The notes beneath the pieces are model-generated. The model searched no databases. It saw only the letters and a list, made by a program, of their open reading frames with translations, and had not been told where the DNA came from. Made by a program: the position numbers and the translations under genes. 64,000 nucleotides of DNA from Apostichopus japonicus (Eukaryota > Echinodermata > Holothuroidea > Aspidochirotida > Stichopodidae). Positions 47,733-60,198 of the stretch are shown here, piece by piece. The DNA lies in NCBI RefSeq assembly GCF_037975245.1, contig NC_092582.1:26416077-26480076 (forward strand), written 5' to 3'. Position 1 is the first letter of the stretch, and the number at the start of each line of letters is the position of its first letter.

Positions 47733-50269
47733 TATTCACAGAACAATCAAAGACCGAATATATTACACTCCGGATATCCGAACAATATATTTATATTTAT
47801 CTCCTTATCACAAATCTAATTCAAAACCAACTGAAGGAGGATTACTATCCAGGATTAGCTGACATGATCCTTTCCGTTACGCCTTTCTTCCAATTTACTC
47901 AATCAGGATTGGAGATGAATAAACGACACAAGAACAGAACATTAGCTCATACACAACGCACTGTACAGTCTCGTGTACATAAAATACACAATCAGCAGAT
48001 GCACACTCTAAATATACGGCTCTACGGCTCTACTTTGGATCAGAGCCGTATATATACGTACGGCTCTACTTGGGATAACAAACGTGCGTCGTAAGACTGC
48101 TCTATTTATGTGATAGGGAAAATTACGCAGCGTTGTGGTTGCAAATAAATGCAAGAGAGCTGATAACAATTAACATTAACAGTAACAATTTTACCTTTTT
48201 TACATAAGAGATGCAAATCATTGGCCAACGCATACAATTTTTAAACGATTCGACCGATACTTGAGGTTAACAAGATGTTTGCATGGACTTACTTTTCTAA
48301 TTTCTATTCATGTAATTTTCATCATACTTACAGATATAGTGTACACATGGAATCACCAACTAATTAGCACAACTTTGAAAATTTGGGAAATTACAAGTTT
48401 TCATTCGGATAACCTATTTCATGAGACGATGTTCTGTGTCCGTGATCTTAAAGCAAGTAACAATAAAGAGCTCATAAAGAAAACAAAGCTACAGCAGAAA
48501 CTGTCAAGAATTACATCCCTGTAGTAAGAATGGTAAGCGACTCAGTCAAACTTTCTGCTCCGCCCATTGCAGTTCTTATTTACTGGCGCCAAATTTCAAT
48601 TTTCCGTTTACATTTAAATTATGAAGTTGTCAGCCGTTCCATCGAAGTTTGCGTTGTGCAAGCATTGTCGGGATATAAGTTCACCACAATTAGGTGTAGT
48701 AAGGATAAAATGAATCGGTATGGAAAAGGAATACAAACGTTATCGACAGTTGAATGGTAGTCAGGGACATATATTGGAGGGGGTAGCAATGGGAGCGATG
48801 ATCAGCGATCGCTAGTCCCCCCCCCCCCCTTCTCCTTGAGTACTTTGAGGAAAAAAACAATTTTTAAGTAAAAGCAGGAAATATCATTGAAGCCCTCTTT
48901 TCAGCTTGATGGAAGCTATAGGCGACCCTTCTCAATCTTACTCCTGAAAGTTCGTCTGCTACGTACGGTAGCTTAATAGAGACATAGGAGGGAAAAAAGG
49001 TGTCCTCAAATAATCGTGAAAGTTATTACTAAGGGACTTTCAATGCATCCTGAAGAATTGCCTATTGTAATTCAGAAGTAAACCGTGCTTTGTTTATTCA
49101 TTTTTGAACATTAACATTCTAACATGCTTTTATCCAAAAATTAATTATATAAATATTTTGATGGTCCTCGCCTATGTTTTCAACCCTACTGTCTCAAACT
49201 AACTCAAAACTGCTCGCAATGTTCCCCACGTTTCAATCGGCTGACAAAGAATTTGTCAACACTTCTTATAGACCTATCTCTGTCCGCGCTTCCGAAAACT
49301 AAGAGGAACTCTCGTTCTCTAGTTTTGGTAAAACAAAAGGTATTTTATGATTACCAGGTTGGCTTTCTTCCAGGGCATTCAACCTCTCATGCTCTTTTAC
49401 ATTGTATCCACTCTGTTGACTAACGCGTTTGAAATAATTAATCTGTATCCGATAATTTTCTCTATCTCGGAAAGGCGTTTGATAACCTCCACCATCAAGT
49501 ACTGTTAGATAAGCTGACCACTTTGGCGTTTCACACAATATCTTTTCATAATGCCAAATTAGTAAATCCCACCAATTAAGTTTTGCATACCGTCAGCTAC
49601 GATGAAGTTAAGAAAATCTACCATCAAGTTACTTTTGCAGGCCATCAACTAGGTTTAATTTATACCACCAAGCTACATTTTCAAACCACTAAATATTGTT
49701 TGAACCAATAAATCTGCAAACGGCTATGAAGCAAAAGGCATGCCATAGTTATGGGTGGCATGCCAGTAAATTTTTAGTTATGTGCCCTACCTACTCGTTT
49801 CGCGCAACTGATTCCCTGTGATACGCTGGTATGACAAAAGAGCTATTGTTCGTCAGCTACGTAACCATTAAACTTTACATTAGTATTGCATATAAACCAT
49901 TTACATGAACCAGAGACGTGTAAAGTAGAGAAGTGATAATCATATTGTACCACTGATGTGATGGCATGTAGCATATTGTGGGCGACTGAGAAAGACGTGA
50001 AGTTAGCCTTTAAAGTAAGGCCTAGGTGGAAAGGTAGGGCACGTTTGCCTTACAATGCATTGACAATAACAGTACTACTAGTACTAGGCTAAGTTACATA
50101 TTAACACATTGATAGTTGTAGACACCGCGAAGCCGAAGCCTACCAATCCAGAGATAAAGAACAATATTGTTAGTTTGTCAAATTTGAAGGACTTACAGCT
50201 GATGCAGCAGTAGAAAATCGTCAGACGCCTCAAACCAGGGTCAGTGGAAATTTTTCGCAGGGAGTTGTT
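47733..50269. other. Upstream / intergenic region
   Basis: Should contain the promoter of the minus-strand laminin-like gene. I see no convincing TATA or initiator to name. A 12-bp inverted repeat ATATACGGCTCT / AGAGCCGTATAT lies at 48012-48023 and 48042-48053, with CGGCTCTAC present three times nearby. A run of 12 C occurs at about 48817-48829. The short open frames have no recognisable features. Confidence 0.4.
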
Positions 50270-50950
50270 AATACTAAAATAAATGAGACTTATATAGCGC
50301 TAAATCTGTAGACAAAAGTCACTGCTCAAGGCGCTTGATTAATTTACAAAAGAACAATTGAAAAGATAGGTCTTAAATTAGACTTTCATTGTAGAAAGTT
50401 TAGAGCATGTTCGTAGGTGATCTGGTAACTTGTTCCAGAGATAAGAGCCAGAGTATTCGAAGCTTCTGTAACCATAGGTCTTCAAGCAAGGTTAAGGAAC
50501 AGTTAAATACAGTTTGTTGGAGGAACGAAGTGTGCAAGTTGGAATATATGGCAAGAGAAGTTGCGACAGGTACACAGGCTGTTCCAGATGATGAGCACAA
50601 AAGGTGAGAAGGAGTTTATACTGGATTCTGTAGCTGATAGGGAGCCTGTGAAGTTCATTCAGAAGTGGAGTGGTTTGGCATTTTCTTCCCTACCTTTTTA
50701 CAATACGGGCAGCAGTGGTTTGGATCTTTTGAAGAATCTGGATGGTCGAATCAGGAGGGCCAAAAAAAAGCCTGATTTTAGAAAGTCAAGCTTTGATGTC
50801 ACAAACGGATGAACCAGTATCACGCAAGTCTTATTATCAAGGTAATTCCTCATCAGACTGATTTTCCTCAGTTGCCAATTAGCAGAACGAGAGAGATTTG
50901 TTACATGATTTTCAAGTGACATGGTCTGGTCAAAATATGCACCAACTCAA
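50270..50950 (-). mobile_element. 3' fragment of an L2/CR1-like non-LTR retrotransposon
   Basis: Read on the minus strand, 50922-50698 encodes NHVTNLSRSANWQLRKISLM, then a VHPFVTSKLDF segment, as in the C-terminal part of non-LTR reverse transcriptases. Further down, at 50400-50280, the typical tail SSALSSDFCLQI and RYISLI is followed by an ATTTATTTTA-like 3' end. Stops and frame changes show that it is dead. It is a different, more decayed copy than the LINE at 55.7-61.8 kb. Confidence 0.65.
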
Positions 50951-51427
50951 ATGTGTTCACATGTAAAACCTGTTTGACTTAATTCAAGAATAACGAACCA
51001 AAGTAGAGAATTTTACGAATTGTTTGAAGAAGTATGCTACTCAAGGAGATCCATTTTCTTTATGTGTGCAGGGTTAACTGTTTGTAGACACAATTCTTTG
51101 CAAATCTGGGTCAGGATTGTTCCTACCTAGCCAACCTGTGAATTTGAGATATTTATAAGAGTGTATGTTCAGCTGGAATTCACCAGCTGCCAGCCGGCCA
51201 GCCAGTAGATAATGGAGCGGGCTAGTAATCCCATATCCAAGTGCATGCGCCACTGATCTACACTAACTGGATAGGCCGCGCGTACGGTGCATGAATAGCG
51301 AGCCGTGAAGTCACCGGAAGCATGTTCAGGGGCCATTTTGGGATATTCAAAACATCACCGCGCATATATGACAACCATCAGCAATAAGCATAGCACGTAA
51401 ATATGATCTTGTGCTAGAACTCAGCCA

Positions 51428-51960
51428 TTGCATGATGATCATGATTATGCAGATGTAACAAATTTCCAAACCATATCTGGGTACAAAGAAGTTGCAATCA
51501 ATTACATTGCTGGATTTGTTGTCAAAATGATAAAGCGTCGATTGAACTGCCTCTTGTGCACAGAGGCACTGACTAATCAAAGTGGCAAGATTCATAAGTT
51601 TTTGGCACTAAAAGACCGTGGGGGTCTGAAGGAAGCATCAGACAGTGTGGTTTGTGTGTGCATGTAAACAGAAAAGTGTTTCCAAAGACTTGCAAACATT
51701 TCTGATGGAAAACTTCCACAAGGTGTCTCAGCAGCAATAGCATCATCTGTTCTCAATAACTGTTCTCACCGTAATCTTTTCCTGAGTGACATAATCACCA
51801 ATTTCACACCACAGTAGATGATAATCATGTACACTCTCTCGTAAAGCTTGTATCATCATGCTACTCTAAAATCAAGCTGTTCCATTTAGGAAAGCAGATG
51901 ACAGCCTCTGTTGCAGGACCCAAAATGCGGAAGTGAATGTCAAAACTTATTTTGTTTAAC
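51428..51960 (+). pseudogene. P-element / THAP9-like transposase C-terminal remnant
   Basis: The first open part (51428-51667) contains YKEVAINYIAGFVVKMIKRR and FLALKDRGGLKEASDSVV, motifs of the last domain of P-element and THAP9 transposases. Downstream, in shifted frames and across stops, follow VSAAIASSVLNNCSHRNLFL and SLVKLVSSCYSKIKLFHLGK, ending near MRK. P transposases cut and paste their own element through terminal repeats. This copy has no start region and several stops, so it is inactive. Confidence 0.75.
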
Positions 51961-52139
51961 CGCCAGTAAACTACAGAAACATAATTGACAGACCACATTA
52001 TTCAAGATAAATATCTTGGTGTTCAACATAAACTGAGATGTGCTGTAAAAATATCTCCATGTTCTGCATCTTGACATTTCTTGTTTCAACAATATGGTAT
52101 GATGTAAACTTATCATGGTAACAGTCACAAACCTATCTT

Positions 52140-52297
52140 CAGGCCTGGAATTTCATCTTTGAGAGGGCAATGCCGTTTTCAATTTGCAAAGGGCACTTCC
52201 ATAGCAAAATGTCAAAATCAATGGGATTTTTTTTAAGGGGCACCAAGGCCAAGACCAGGGCAACAGAGGCCATGGCCTCTGTGAAATTCCAGGCCTG
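52140..52297. mobile_element. MITE with perfect 16-bp inverted ends, nested in the P element
   Basis: Starts CAGGCCTGGAATTTCA and ends with its exact reverse complement TGAAATTCCAGGCCTG; 158 bp, non-coding. TATCT flanks it on both sides (52134-52138, and from 52298), which may be a short target duplication. Confidence 0.8.
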
Positions 52298-53482
52298 TAT
52301 CTGGCCCGTGGAGAACATTAAATGTTATAGGGCCATCAAATGTATCTTTGCATATTTATGAAAAATTAGTATTCTAAAAAGACTTTGCAAGTTTTTATTT
52401 CATTTTGAATCCAGTAGAAAATGTATTTTTCCGTTGCTGAAATTTCCCTGCTGTATATTACTACATGGATGTACTAGGGCATTACTTATATGTATGTCAC
52501 TGTGGGAACCAACCTGTAAAATGCTGAGCAATATAAAGAATTTAACCGAAATTTTGGAGAACTGCTAAATAAATTGCTGTTGCAGCAAAGATATAACTGT
52601 GCATCAGAACTATAAAGAGTTGTCTGTCTGCATTTACTTTAAAAAAAAAATGAATACATGTACAAAAATAATGACCCGTAGATGATTGTGTTAATTCCAT
52701 ATCCCCAAACTGGACACTTAGGTTTTCTGAAAGGAATTCCACTTCTGGGCACTGCCTTAAGACCCCAGCCTCATGCACAAACCCTATGCGACAAGGTTTT
52801 CCTGAGAACACATGGAAGTTTTCCCTCCTAATTTTTTTATTTATCATGGAACTTCCATTTTAAGTTTCTATATGGAAATAAACTCAATTTTTGTAACCCT
52901 GCAAGCCACCTAAAAATGTAATATTTGCCCTTCCCAATACTAGATACCGGTACATGTAGTTTGTGCATGGATGGTGTAGCCTCGTCCAGTTATGAAATTC
53001 TTTCCCCCAATTTGAAGTGAATTTAGAAGAAATGCTTAACATTTTTCTTGAAATTAAAAGGCCCTAACCATTGAGGAAGGGATGCCCCTCAAGTTCCTAG
53101 TCCGACGTATCCCATAGACTTTGTATTGCATTGCACTTGCAGCGTTTGTCTCTGTACAGACGACCCATTCCATATCTTTTCCTGCACAGAAAATAGGCAT
53201 ATTTGACATTTTAGTCTGGCATAACAAATATTTCTCAGGGGTTCAAATGTTCAACTTCACTTCCTTGATCAGTAAGGATTGATTCTGCGACATTCACTTC
53301 CCTTCCTTGGCCTCTCTAATTCGCATCACCTTCTTGGCCACCGACTGACATAGCAACGTATGCACTGTATGTGCGCGGTGATGTTTTGAATATCCCAACA
53401 TGGCCGCTGAGTCACTTCCGGCTGCTTCACACACGGAACCGCGCGGCCTATCCAGTTAGTGTAGATCAGTGGTATGCGCACT

Positions 53483-55250
53483 ACAATAACCAATAGCAGA
53501 ATTCTATCATCATTGTTAGTCAGAAGAGGCAGAAAGACAGAGAGGATGTACTGTATGCTTTGTGGGTGAATATGTGAGAGATGGGGGGCGGTGGACGGGG
53601 GAACTGGAATAGGGGAAGATGAGGAAAAAGGGGAGATAAAGTAGCTTGGTGAGTAGATATTCTGTAAGGAACATCAGGATACATTGATACACAGATCTTC
53701 CTAAGTATGGTACTATCTTAAAACTCCAGTCCCTCTTGAATCTAACTCTGGAATTCATTTTACAGACTTAGTAGTAATTACTCCAGTTTGAAACTGAATA
53801 CCAACATTTTCAAAGTTTCTGATTTTCCTTAATAAGCTCAGAAATGATTAGTGCAGTTTGTTTACAATGTTCTTCAACCTTGATCAAAAACAAAAACAGG
53901 TTTGAAATTTGAGACCTTGGACATTTGTCTTTCATGGGTGGTTTAGATTCGATGAAGTTAACATCGGATGCCTCGATCTGGTAATAACACCCTAGGTGTG
54001 CTGTAACGTCTGGGTTTGAATATTTTTCATGAATATAAATTATATCCTGTGTGTTACTTGTTTCCTTATGGTACCTAATTAAGGTAAATTTTTTCCTTAC
54101 GGTACAACTCATTTTGCCAATTCCTGAAGAGTACTGTAATCATAATGTAATATTTGGATACAATTGTGGCATTCAGTTTTGATAGCAATTTACCATAAAT
54201 TAGTACTATGTAGCTTTTCTTGCCTTGAGAAGGAAACTTCTCTGTGTTGAATAAAAAACATATGTATTTGTTTGTAGGTAAACAAGGGATCATTTGTATG
54301 AGAATGGATGCTGGGTAAAGTAAAGAAGAACATTGCACATAGATGTGACATACAGGTATGATATGGGGGGGAGTGGTGTGGTGGTGGGGGGGGGTAGTGT
54401 GGAAGACAAAGAGTGGCAGAAATGAGGAAGTTTCTAATTAAGGATTTTTAGCAACTGTTTCTATAATTTTAGCAATCACTAAAGGCAACTCAGGGTTTCT
54501 TGTTGAAGACATTTTGAAGATAAATAGCAAGATTTATATTATATTACTTTCAACCAACTTCCATAACAACTCCCTGATTCTGTATTGCATAGGTTGAAAG
54601 GACCTGTTTTATCATGTCATGAGAATTTGTTTGTATAAAGATATTTAAAGTAAGACACATGCAGTAACCAGTTCAAAATTCACAGATCATTTTCCCATCT
54701 GTTCGTGTGCAGAGTGGGATATGCAGTAGGTGAATGGGAGCAGAAAGGGTTTGGAAAGTAATGAAAGTCTGTTAGTTGTAATATTAACTTATGCCCCAGG
54801 GAGTACAATGTAAGTTAACAAGTTAACTCTTAGACATTAGTGGTAACATTTACATACAGGTAGAATGTTGCATATTTTGAGAATGATTACAACTAAGGAG
54901 GCATATACTTACGTAAGTAATGATTGGTTTAATTTTTGAGTTATAAATTTGTAATAAAATGTGTGGGAGTAGACACTTTTGATAACTTAGGCTTTTAAAA
55001 ATTTAGGTGAGGTTAGGCCTAGTGGTATCCTCCAACCTTTATCGATAGTGGTAATCTTTTACTTGTACGCCAAATGCACCCAGCGTTAGCTTGTAGTAAT
55101 CTCTCTTTTCAATTCAGCAGCTGTCAAAATAGACTCAACAATATCAATCCACAGATTAAAAATCCAAGAGATCCAAAAAAGATTAAAAATATCATAGTAT
55201 ACTGCAGTCGCGCCGAAAGAACGTGAGTTCATAGTGAAGTCAAACTCCAC
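53483..55250. other. No supported gene
   Basis: Contains G-rich patches (54364-54405) and scattered AT-rich DNA. A 100-codon minus-strand frame at 53810-54112 has a protein-like composition but no recognisable domain, and no splice support beyond a possible acceptor. Confidence 0.4.
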
Positions 55251-55263
55251 TCTTTTCAATCCG

Positions 55264-55345
55264 GCAAATAGCTTAGTGGATGAAAGGGTGAACTACAGAG
55301 CTGAACGTTCCGAGTTCGATTACCACACCGTGGAAAACCTTTTGC
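55264..55345 (+). ncRNA. tRNA-like SINE head (A and B boxes)
   Basis: TAGCTTAGTGG fits the RNA polymerase III A box, and GAGTTCGATTACC about 40 bases later fits a B box. The flanks do not form a clear tRNA cloverleaf, so a tRNA-derived SINE or a decayed tRNA is more likely than a functional tRNA. Confidence 0.4.
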
Positions 55346-55399
55346 ATTAATTATCTTTTACTCGGGTTAGCATCCTTAAGTATTATTTCTGACTTTGCT

Positions 55400-55705
55400 A
55401 TTTCAGCGCTCAGGAGTTTGACGCAGTTGTCAAGGCATAAACCTGCGGATTTCTGTTAAAATGCGTTAGGGTTCGAGACCAGCTCGGGGCAGTGATGCTC
55501 CGACAGGGTGCAAAAAAGGTGTGGCTTAAGGCCCCATGCCAGCGCCTTCCTTTACGTCTCGGACCCGGAGAATACCCATAGTGGGACCGGTCGACCTTGA
55601 ACGGCCAGAAGCGAGCTAGGTGGCTTTCGGTGGCACATGTCTCTTGAGGCATGTGTGCAGCCCATAATGACCATTGAATGCGTGGCCCTGCGTCGGTAGT
55701 ATTCT
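55400..55705 (+). mobile_element. SINE-like element
   Basis: Contains a perfect B-box-type sequence GGGTTCGAGACC at about 55469-55480 preceded by a tRNA-like GACGCAGTTGTCAAGGC. A GC-rich body follows with CCGGTCGACCTTGAACGGCC and CTTGAGGCATGTGTGCAGCC. It abuts the poly(T) that marks the 3' end of the minus-strand LINE. It has no coding capacity. Confidence 0.5.
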
Positions 55706-55709
55706 CTTG

Positions 55710-56490
55710 TTTTTTTTTTTTTTAAACTTTATTTTAAAAGGGTAGCTCGTTTAGCAATAGCTTATCTTCCACAATCTTCCCTCTAATAAGACATATAATA
55801 ATATAAAATGTATGAACATTTAAGAAGTCATAAGTACAAAATTTAAAAAAAAAATGATGTAACCTAACTGGTTAATAAAATAGTTAAAACGTGTAACAGA
55901 GTAAAGAAAATTAAGAAATTTCGTGAAAATAAAAGTGAAGTAGACCTAAACTTTATCAGATACTAGGCGTTCAAAATGGTTAAAGATTTCTTGCTGATTT
56001 TACTCTTTGATCTAGTTTTTCCAGTCTTTTTGCGGCAATGCAATGCAATGAAAAACGGTTGTTATAAAAACTAGTGTGGCCGCCTGTAATGTGCAGGTTT
56101 CTTGCAGTAGAGGATCTTAAATTGTGATTATGAATGTTTGTAATTGGTTTAAACATCTCATTCATGTAATCTGGTCCTTGATCATCAATTGACTTGTATA
56201 TCAAAGTTAAACTTCTATACATAACGTGTCTGTCAAAGTCTTCCATCCCAGCGTGGCAAATAAATCACTTGAACAATCTTCATATGTAGCATTTAAAATA
56301 ATGCGTGCAGCACTTTTCTTTAATTTAATAGTTCTATCAGTATTATGGGCAGTGGTTGTTCCCCAATCTAGACAGCAGTAGTCAAGTATTGGAAGAATGT
56401 ATCCATTATAATACAGATAGCACGTGGCAGTGTCTATTTACTGTTTAATCCTTTGCAAAAGAGCTAATCTTGTACTAATAGTACTACATA
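55710..56490 (-). mobile_element. LINE fragment 3: reverse transcriptase C-terminus and poly(A) tail
   Basis: Minus-strand reading from 56490 gives STRLALLQRIKQ, a stop, then YNGYILPILDYCCLDWG and KLKKSAARIILNATYEDCSS. After a frame change, MEDFDRHVMYRSLTLIYKSI with SHNLRSST-like NHNLRSSTARNL follows. These are thumb and C-terminal segments of Jockey/CR1-like non-LTR reverse transcriptases. The 3' end has AATAAA (55728-55733, complement) and an A14 tail at 55710-55723. This part continues fragment 2 across the 3.7-kb insertion. Confidence 0.82.
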
Positions 56491-58410
56491 CAGGGGCGTA
56501 TCCAGGATTTTCTAACCAAGGGCGCGCGAATTACTATCTTAGCGGAGCGCCATCGGTTGGCGTGCAGCGTACAAAAAAATCTGATTTTGACACCCTCAGA
56601 TCACCGGAAATGGCACATCTCGAGCCTGAAAATGATCAACTAGATGTTCACTTTTGCCCGAGAACCAAGTATTGTCCCAATATTTTTTTTTTTCCATCCA
56701 TAACCTTTTTGAAGATTGTCACCAGTCGCACATTATGTTCGACCTCATCGCATCTCCACAATACCCGTCAGCCCTTTTAAGGTTTTAAGCCCATTATTCG
56801 TTCAGAATTTGAAAATTCACACTTCTAGTGAAATAAATTCACTTCAAAACATACCCATAATGTTGCACAAAATTTCCTCTATGGACAACTAATACAGAAA
56901 AACCTCCTTCAACCCCTAACAGACAGGTCAAAATTACACGAGTAGAGGGAAGTATGTTTAGGAATGTTGGTCAGGAAAATTTAGAAAATTCAGACACTGT
57001 TAATTTATTGGTGCACGAGCACATATCAGTCTTGAATAATGGTGTGGACGCGTGTCTGCTTTCTGATACTATCTAAGCGGAGCGCGACCATGGGTTCGCG
57101 CGTAGTGTACAAGAAATTGTTGGCAAATATACATCCCAGATCGCCGGAAATGACACTTCCCAGACCCAATGATGCTCCCAAACCCCCTTTAAGCTTTAGA
57201 TCTCATGGCTTAGAAATTTTGTTTAGGGAAATGCATGGGCGTCTGCAGGAAAAAAAAAAACAATCAGGGGACAAATAATCCAAGTAGACGTTTGTATACG
57301 ATGGGTCTGGGGTCCTCTCCCAGAAAACAATTATAGACTGCCGCAAATTCGATTTCCGTCCTATATTTAATAGTTCTATCAGTATTATGGGCAGTGGTTG
57401 TTCCCCAATCTAGACAGCAGTAGTCAAGTATTGGAAGAATGTATCCATTATAATACAGATAGCACGTGGCAGTGTCTATTTACTGTTTAATCCTTTGCAA
57501 AAGAGCTAATCTTGTACTAATAGTACTACATACAGGGGCGTATCCAGGATTTTCTAACCAAGGGCGCGCGAATTACTATCTTAGCGGAGCGCCATCGGTT
57601 GGCGTGCAGCGTACAAAAAAATCTGATTTTGACACCCTCAGATCACCGGAAATGGCACATCTCGAGCCTGAAAATGATCAACTAGATGTTCACTTTTGCC
57701 CGAGAACCAAGTATTGTCCCAATATTTTTTTTTTCCATCCATAACCTTTTTGAAGATTGTCACCAGTCGCACATTATGTTCGACCTCATCGCATCTCCAC
57801 AATACCCGTCAGCCCTTTTAAGGTTTTAAGCCCATTATTCGTTCAGAATTTGAAAATTCACACTTCTAGTGAAATAAATTCACTTCAAAACATACCCATA
57901 ATGTTGCACAAAATTTCCTCTATGGACAACTAATACAGAAAAACCTCCTTCAACCCCTAACAGACAGGTCAAAATTACACGAGTAGAGGGAAGTATGTTT
58001 AGGAATGTTGGTCAGGAAAATTTAGAAAATTCAGACACTGTTAATTTATTGGTGCACGAGCACATATCAGTCTTGAATAATGGTGTGGACGCGTGTCTGC
58101 TTTCTGATACTATCTAAGCGGAGCGCGACCATGGGTTCGCGCGTAGTGTACAAGAAATTGTTGGCAAATATACATCCCAGATCGCCGGAAATGACACTTC
58201 CCAGACCCAATGATGCTCCCAAACCCCCTTTAAGCTTTAGATCTCATGGCTTAGAAATTTTGTTTAGGGAAATGCATGGGCGTCTGCAGGAAAAAAAAAA
58301 CAATCAGGGGACAAATAATCCAAGTAGACGTTTGTATACGATGGGTCTGGGGTCCTCTCCCAGAAAACAATTATAGACTGCCGCAAATTCGATTTCCGTC
58401 CTATATTTAA
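56324..58410. repeat. 1042-bp near-identical tandem duplication
   Basis: 56324-57365 is repeated at 57366-58407. Only length changes of one base in T and A runs were noticed. The unit contains 167 bp of LINE reverse transcriptase plus the first 875 bp of the hAT-like insertion. Both junctions share TTTAA, so exchange at short homology is likely. It must post-date the insertion into the LINE. Confidence 0.93.
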
Positions 58411-60198
58411 CAACTGTGGATAAATATAATAAAATCAGAACTGGACGTGAAGCTAGCTCAAATTGCCAACACACAGTGTGGGTGTGTTAACGATTGTTTT
58501 GTTCGCACTGAGTCCGTTTTGCTGACCACAATTTACCAGTCTCTTTCATAGATTATGTTTCACATGATTGAATGTGTTAATACTTCAGCGGAGAAGTCAC
58601 GCCTAACAGTGTCAACAGTAATAACTCTCGTCTTTTAAAGCATGTCATTTGCACGATGCTGGATCAAACTGCTCTAAAGTTCAAAAAAAGTTGAAATGCA
58701 ATGTTTGGTCAAGACAAATTGGTATATCATGTCCCCACCACTGAAAAAGTTGGTGGGGACGCGTCCCGCTGTCCCCGACAGGATTTGCGCCCATGTATTG
58801 GTGTACAAATATTAAAACGGCTACTATGGCTCTTAGAACGGCTACATAAAACTCCGTTGAAGGAAATGAAAAAATACCAGATATTTCCGAAACCGAACAC
58901 TACACTCATAGACAGTTTGGAGGCTGTTCATCCTGGAACGCCACTTTCATGTTCCCTGATATGATGTGATATCTGCTGTTTGCTTTACAAATTAATTGAA
59001 ATGAGACTGCAATAAATACTTTTACCTGTTTATTGGCAATGCCCCACATTCTTTTCATTTCGAAAGACGCACAGTTTTAAGTTCATTAAACACTGACTGC
59101 TTCTCTATTTGCCTTAAGTTTAGGGAATATTTTCATCTCTATACAGTTATTGCTAGATATCCATACAGTACAGTGTCATTGGAATTTCTTAGGATTTTTC
59201 TGGGCCTGATCTTGGGAATTTGCAAAATCGGGAGCGGTCACACTCCATGTAAGTCAGTGCACGACCTCTAGAAGTCACTAATACACAAACCCAATCACTT
59301 GTTATCGATGAAGTGATGTGTTGCCGGATTTTGTCAAGGATAGGTAGTACGAGCGAAGGTCTTTCTTCTTCGTAACTCATTGGAAGTGATTAGACTGGTG
59401 GGCGTGGGGTTGTGGGGCGCGCCTTTTCATGCAGATGGGAACAATCTCAAGAAGTGATGGGTGCGTCCGCCCCCCCGCCCCCCCCCCCCGCCCCGGCAAT
59501 GATACGCCTTTGGATCCACTACATGATATTCAGATATTCACAGCAAATGTGCTCAATTCTCAAATCGCATGCGGAATTTATTTTTAGATTCATTGTATGA
59601 GTTACGGTACTAGGGTGGGGTAACAATTAGCATTAAGTTCGCGTTGTATCACATTTTATCTCTGAATAGCGTGTTGCATCGAAAGACATATGTCTAGTGC
59701 AGTTCGAATATAGATCCTGGGCTAATACCGAAATGCGTCATGTTCCCCGACGACTCGGTCGAGTTCAAGTCCAGCCACAGTTGGTTTCATAGCACAATTT
59801 TGCAATTGTTTGAGGCGTCCATACACACACGCGTTATGATATACTATGTATAGTATATATTCGATACATTAGTGAGAGAGGAAAAATGGAAACCTCAAAA
59901 ATGGTGTATGGGATAGGCTGAGGCGCACGCCCCTTCCGAAATCCTCGATCCGTCACTGGCTACCCTGTGTATATAATAGGGATCAGCGCTGTAATTATGA
60001 CTGTTCCTCTTCTCTTCCCTATGTCTTGGTTTTTTCTTCTGTTCCCTTTTCTCCTTTTTCTCTTTCTTCTTTTACTTTTCCCTTTCTTCCTCTTCTTTCC
60101 CCCTCTTTTTCCCCGTTTTTCTTCTCTATTTTTTCTCTCCTCCTTCTCTTACCCGGGGGCGCGCGCCCCCAACACCCCCCCCCCTGGATACGCGCCTG
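56491..60198. mobile_element. Nested hAT-like insertion, 3.7 kb, within the LINE
   Basis: The left end CAGGGGCGTATCCAGG and the right end CCTGGATACGCGCCTG are inverted repeats with one mismatch. TACATA flanks both sides (56485-56490 and 60199-60204). Removing the insert and one TACATA restores an open reverse transcriptase frame across the site. The interior is a mosaic: an internal duplication, a second related head near 57045 and 58086, a GC-rich block at 59395-59510, another end-like sequence ending CGATCCGTCACTG at about 59954, and a pyrimidine tract. No transposase was recognised. Confidence 0.75.
60000..60160 (+). repeat. Polypyrimidine tract
   Basis: About 150 bases of almost pure C/T (TTTTCTTCTGTTCCCTTTTC and similar), able in principle to form triplex DNA. 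Open frames in it are low complexity. Confidence 0.85.

Larger units (their letters stand above)
51240..53482 (+). mobile_element. P-element-like DNA transposon, internally deleted
   Basis: Long terminal inverted repeats of about 125 bp: the left end contains CCACTGATCTACACTAACTG and the inner block GGGATATTCAAAACATCACC. Both recur as reverse complements at 53361-53482. Between them is the C-terminal part of a P/THAP9-type transposase (51428-51960). I could not define an 8-bp target duplication. The 2.24-kb length and the lack of the THAP and catalytic regions show that most of the transposase gene has gone. Confidence 0.82.

Noticed and set aside
53810-54112. 100-codon minus-strand frame with protein-like composition
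   Set aside because: It has no recognised motif, starts at an arbitrary ATG and has no neighbouring exon. Left unannotated.
56424-58376. Repeated plus-strand frames of 79-118 codons
   Set aside because: They run antisense to LINE sequence and through a non-autonomous transposon. The second set is simply the tandem duplicate of the first.
58701-58964. 87-codon plus-strand frame in the nested insertion
   Set aside because: The GTGGGGACGCGTCCC-type context looks like transposon sequence and no known domain could be identified.
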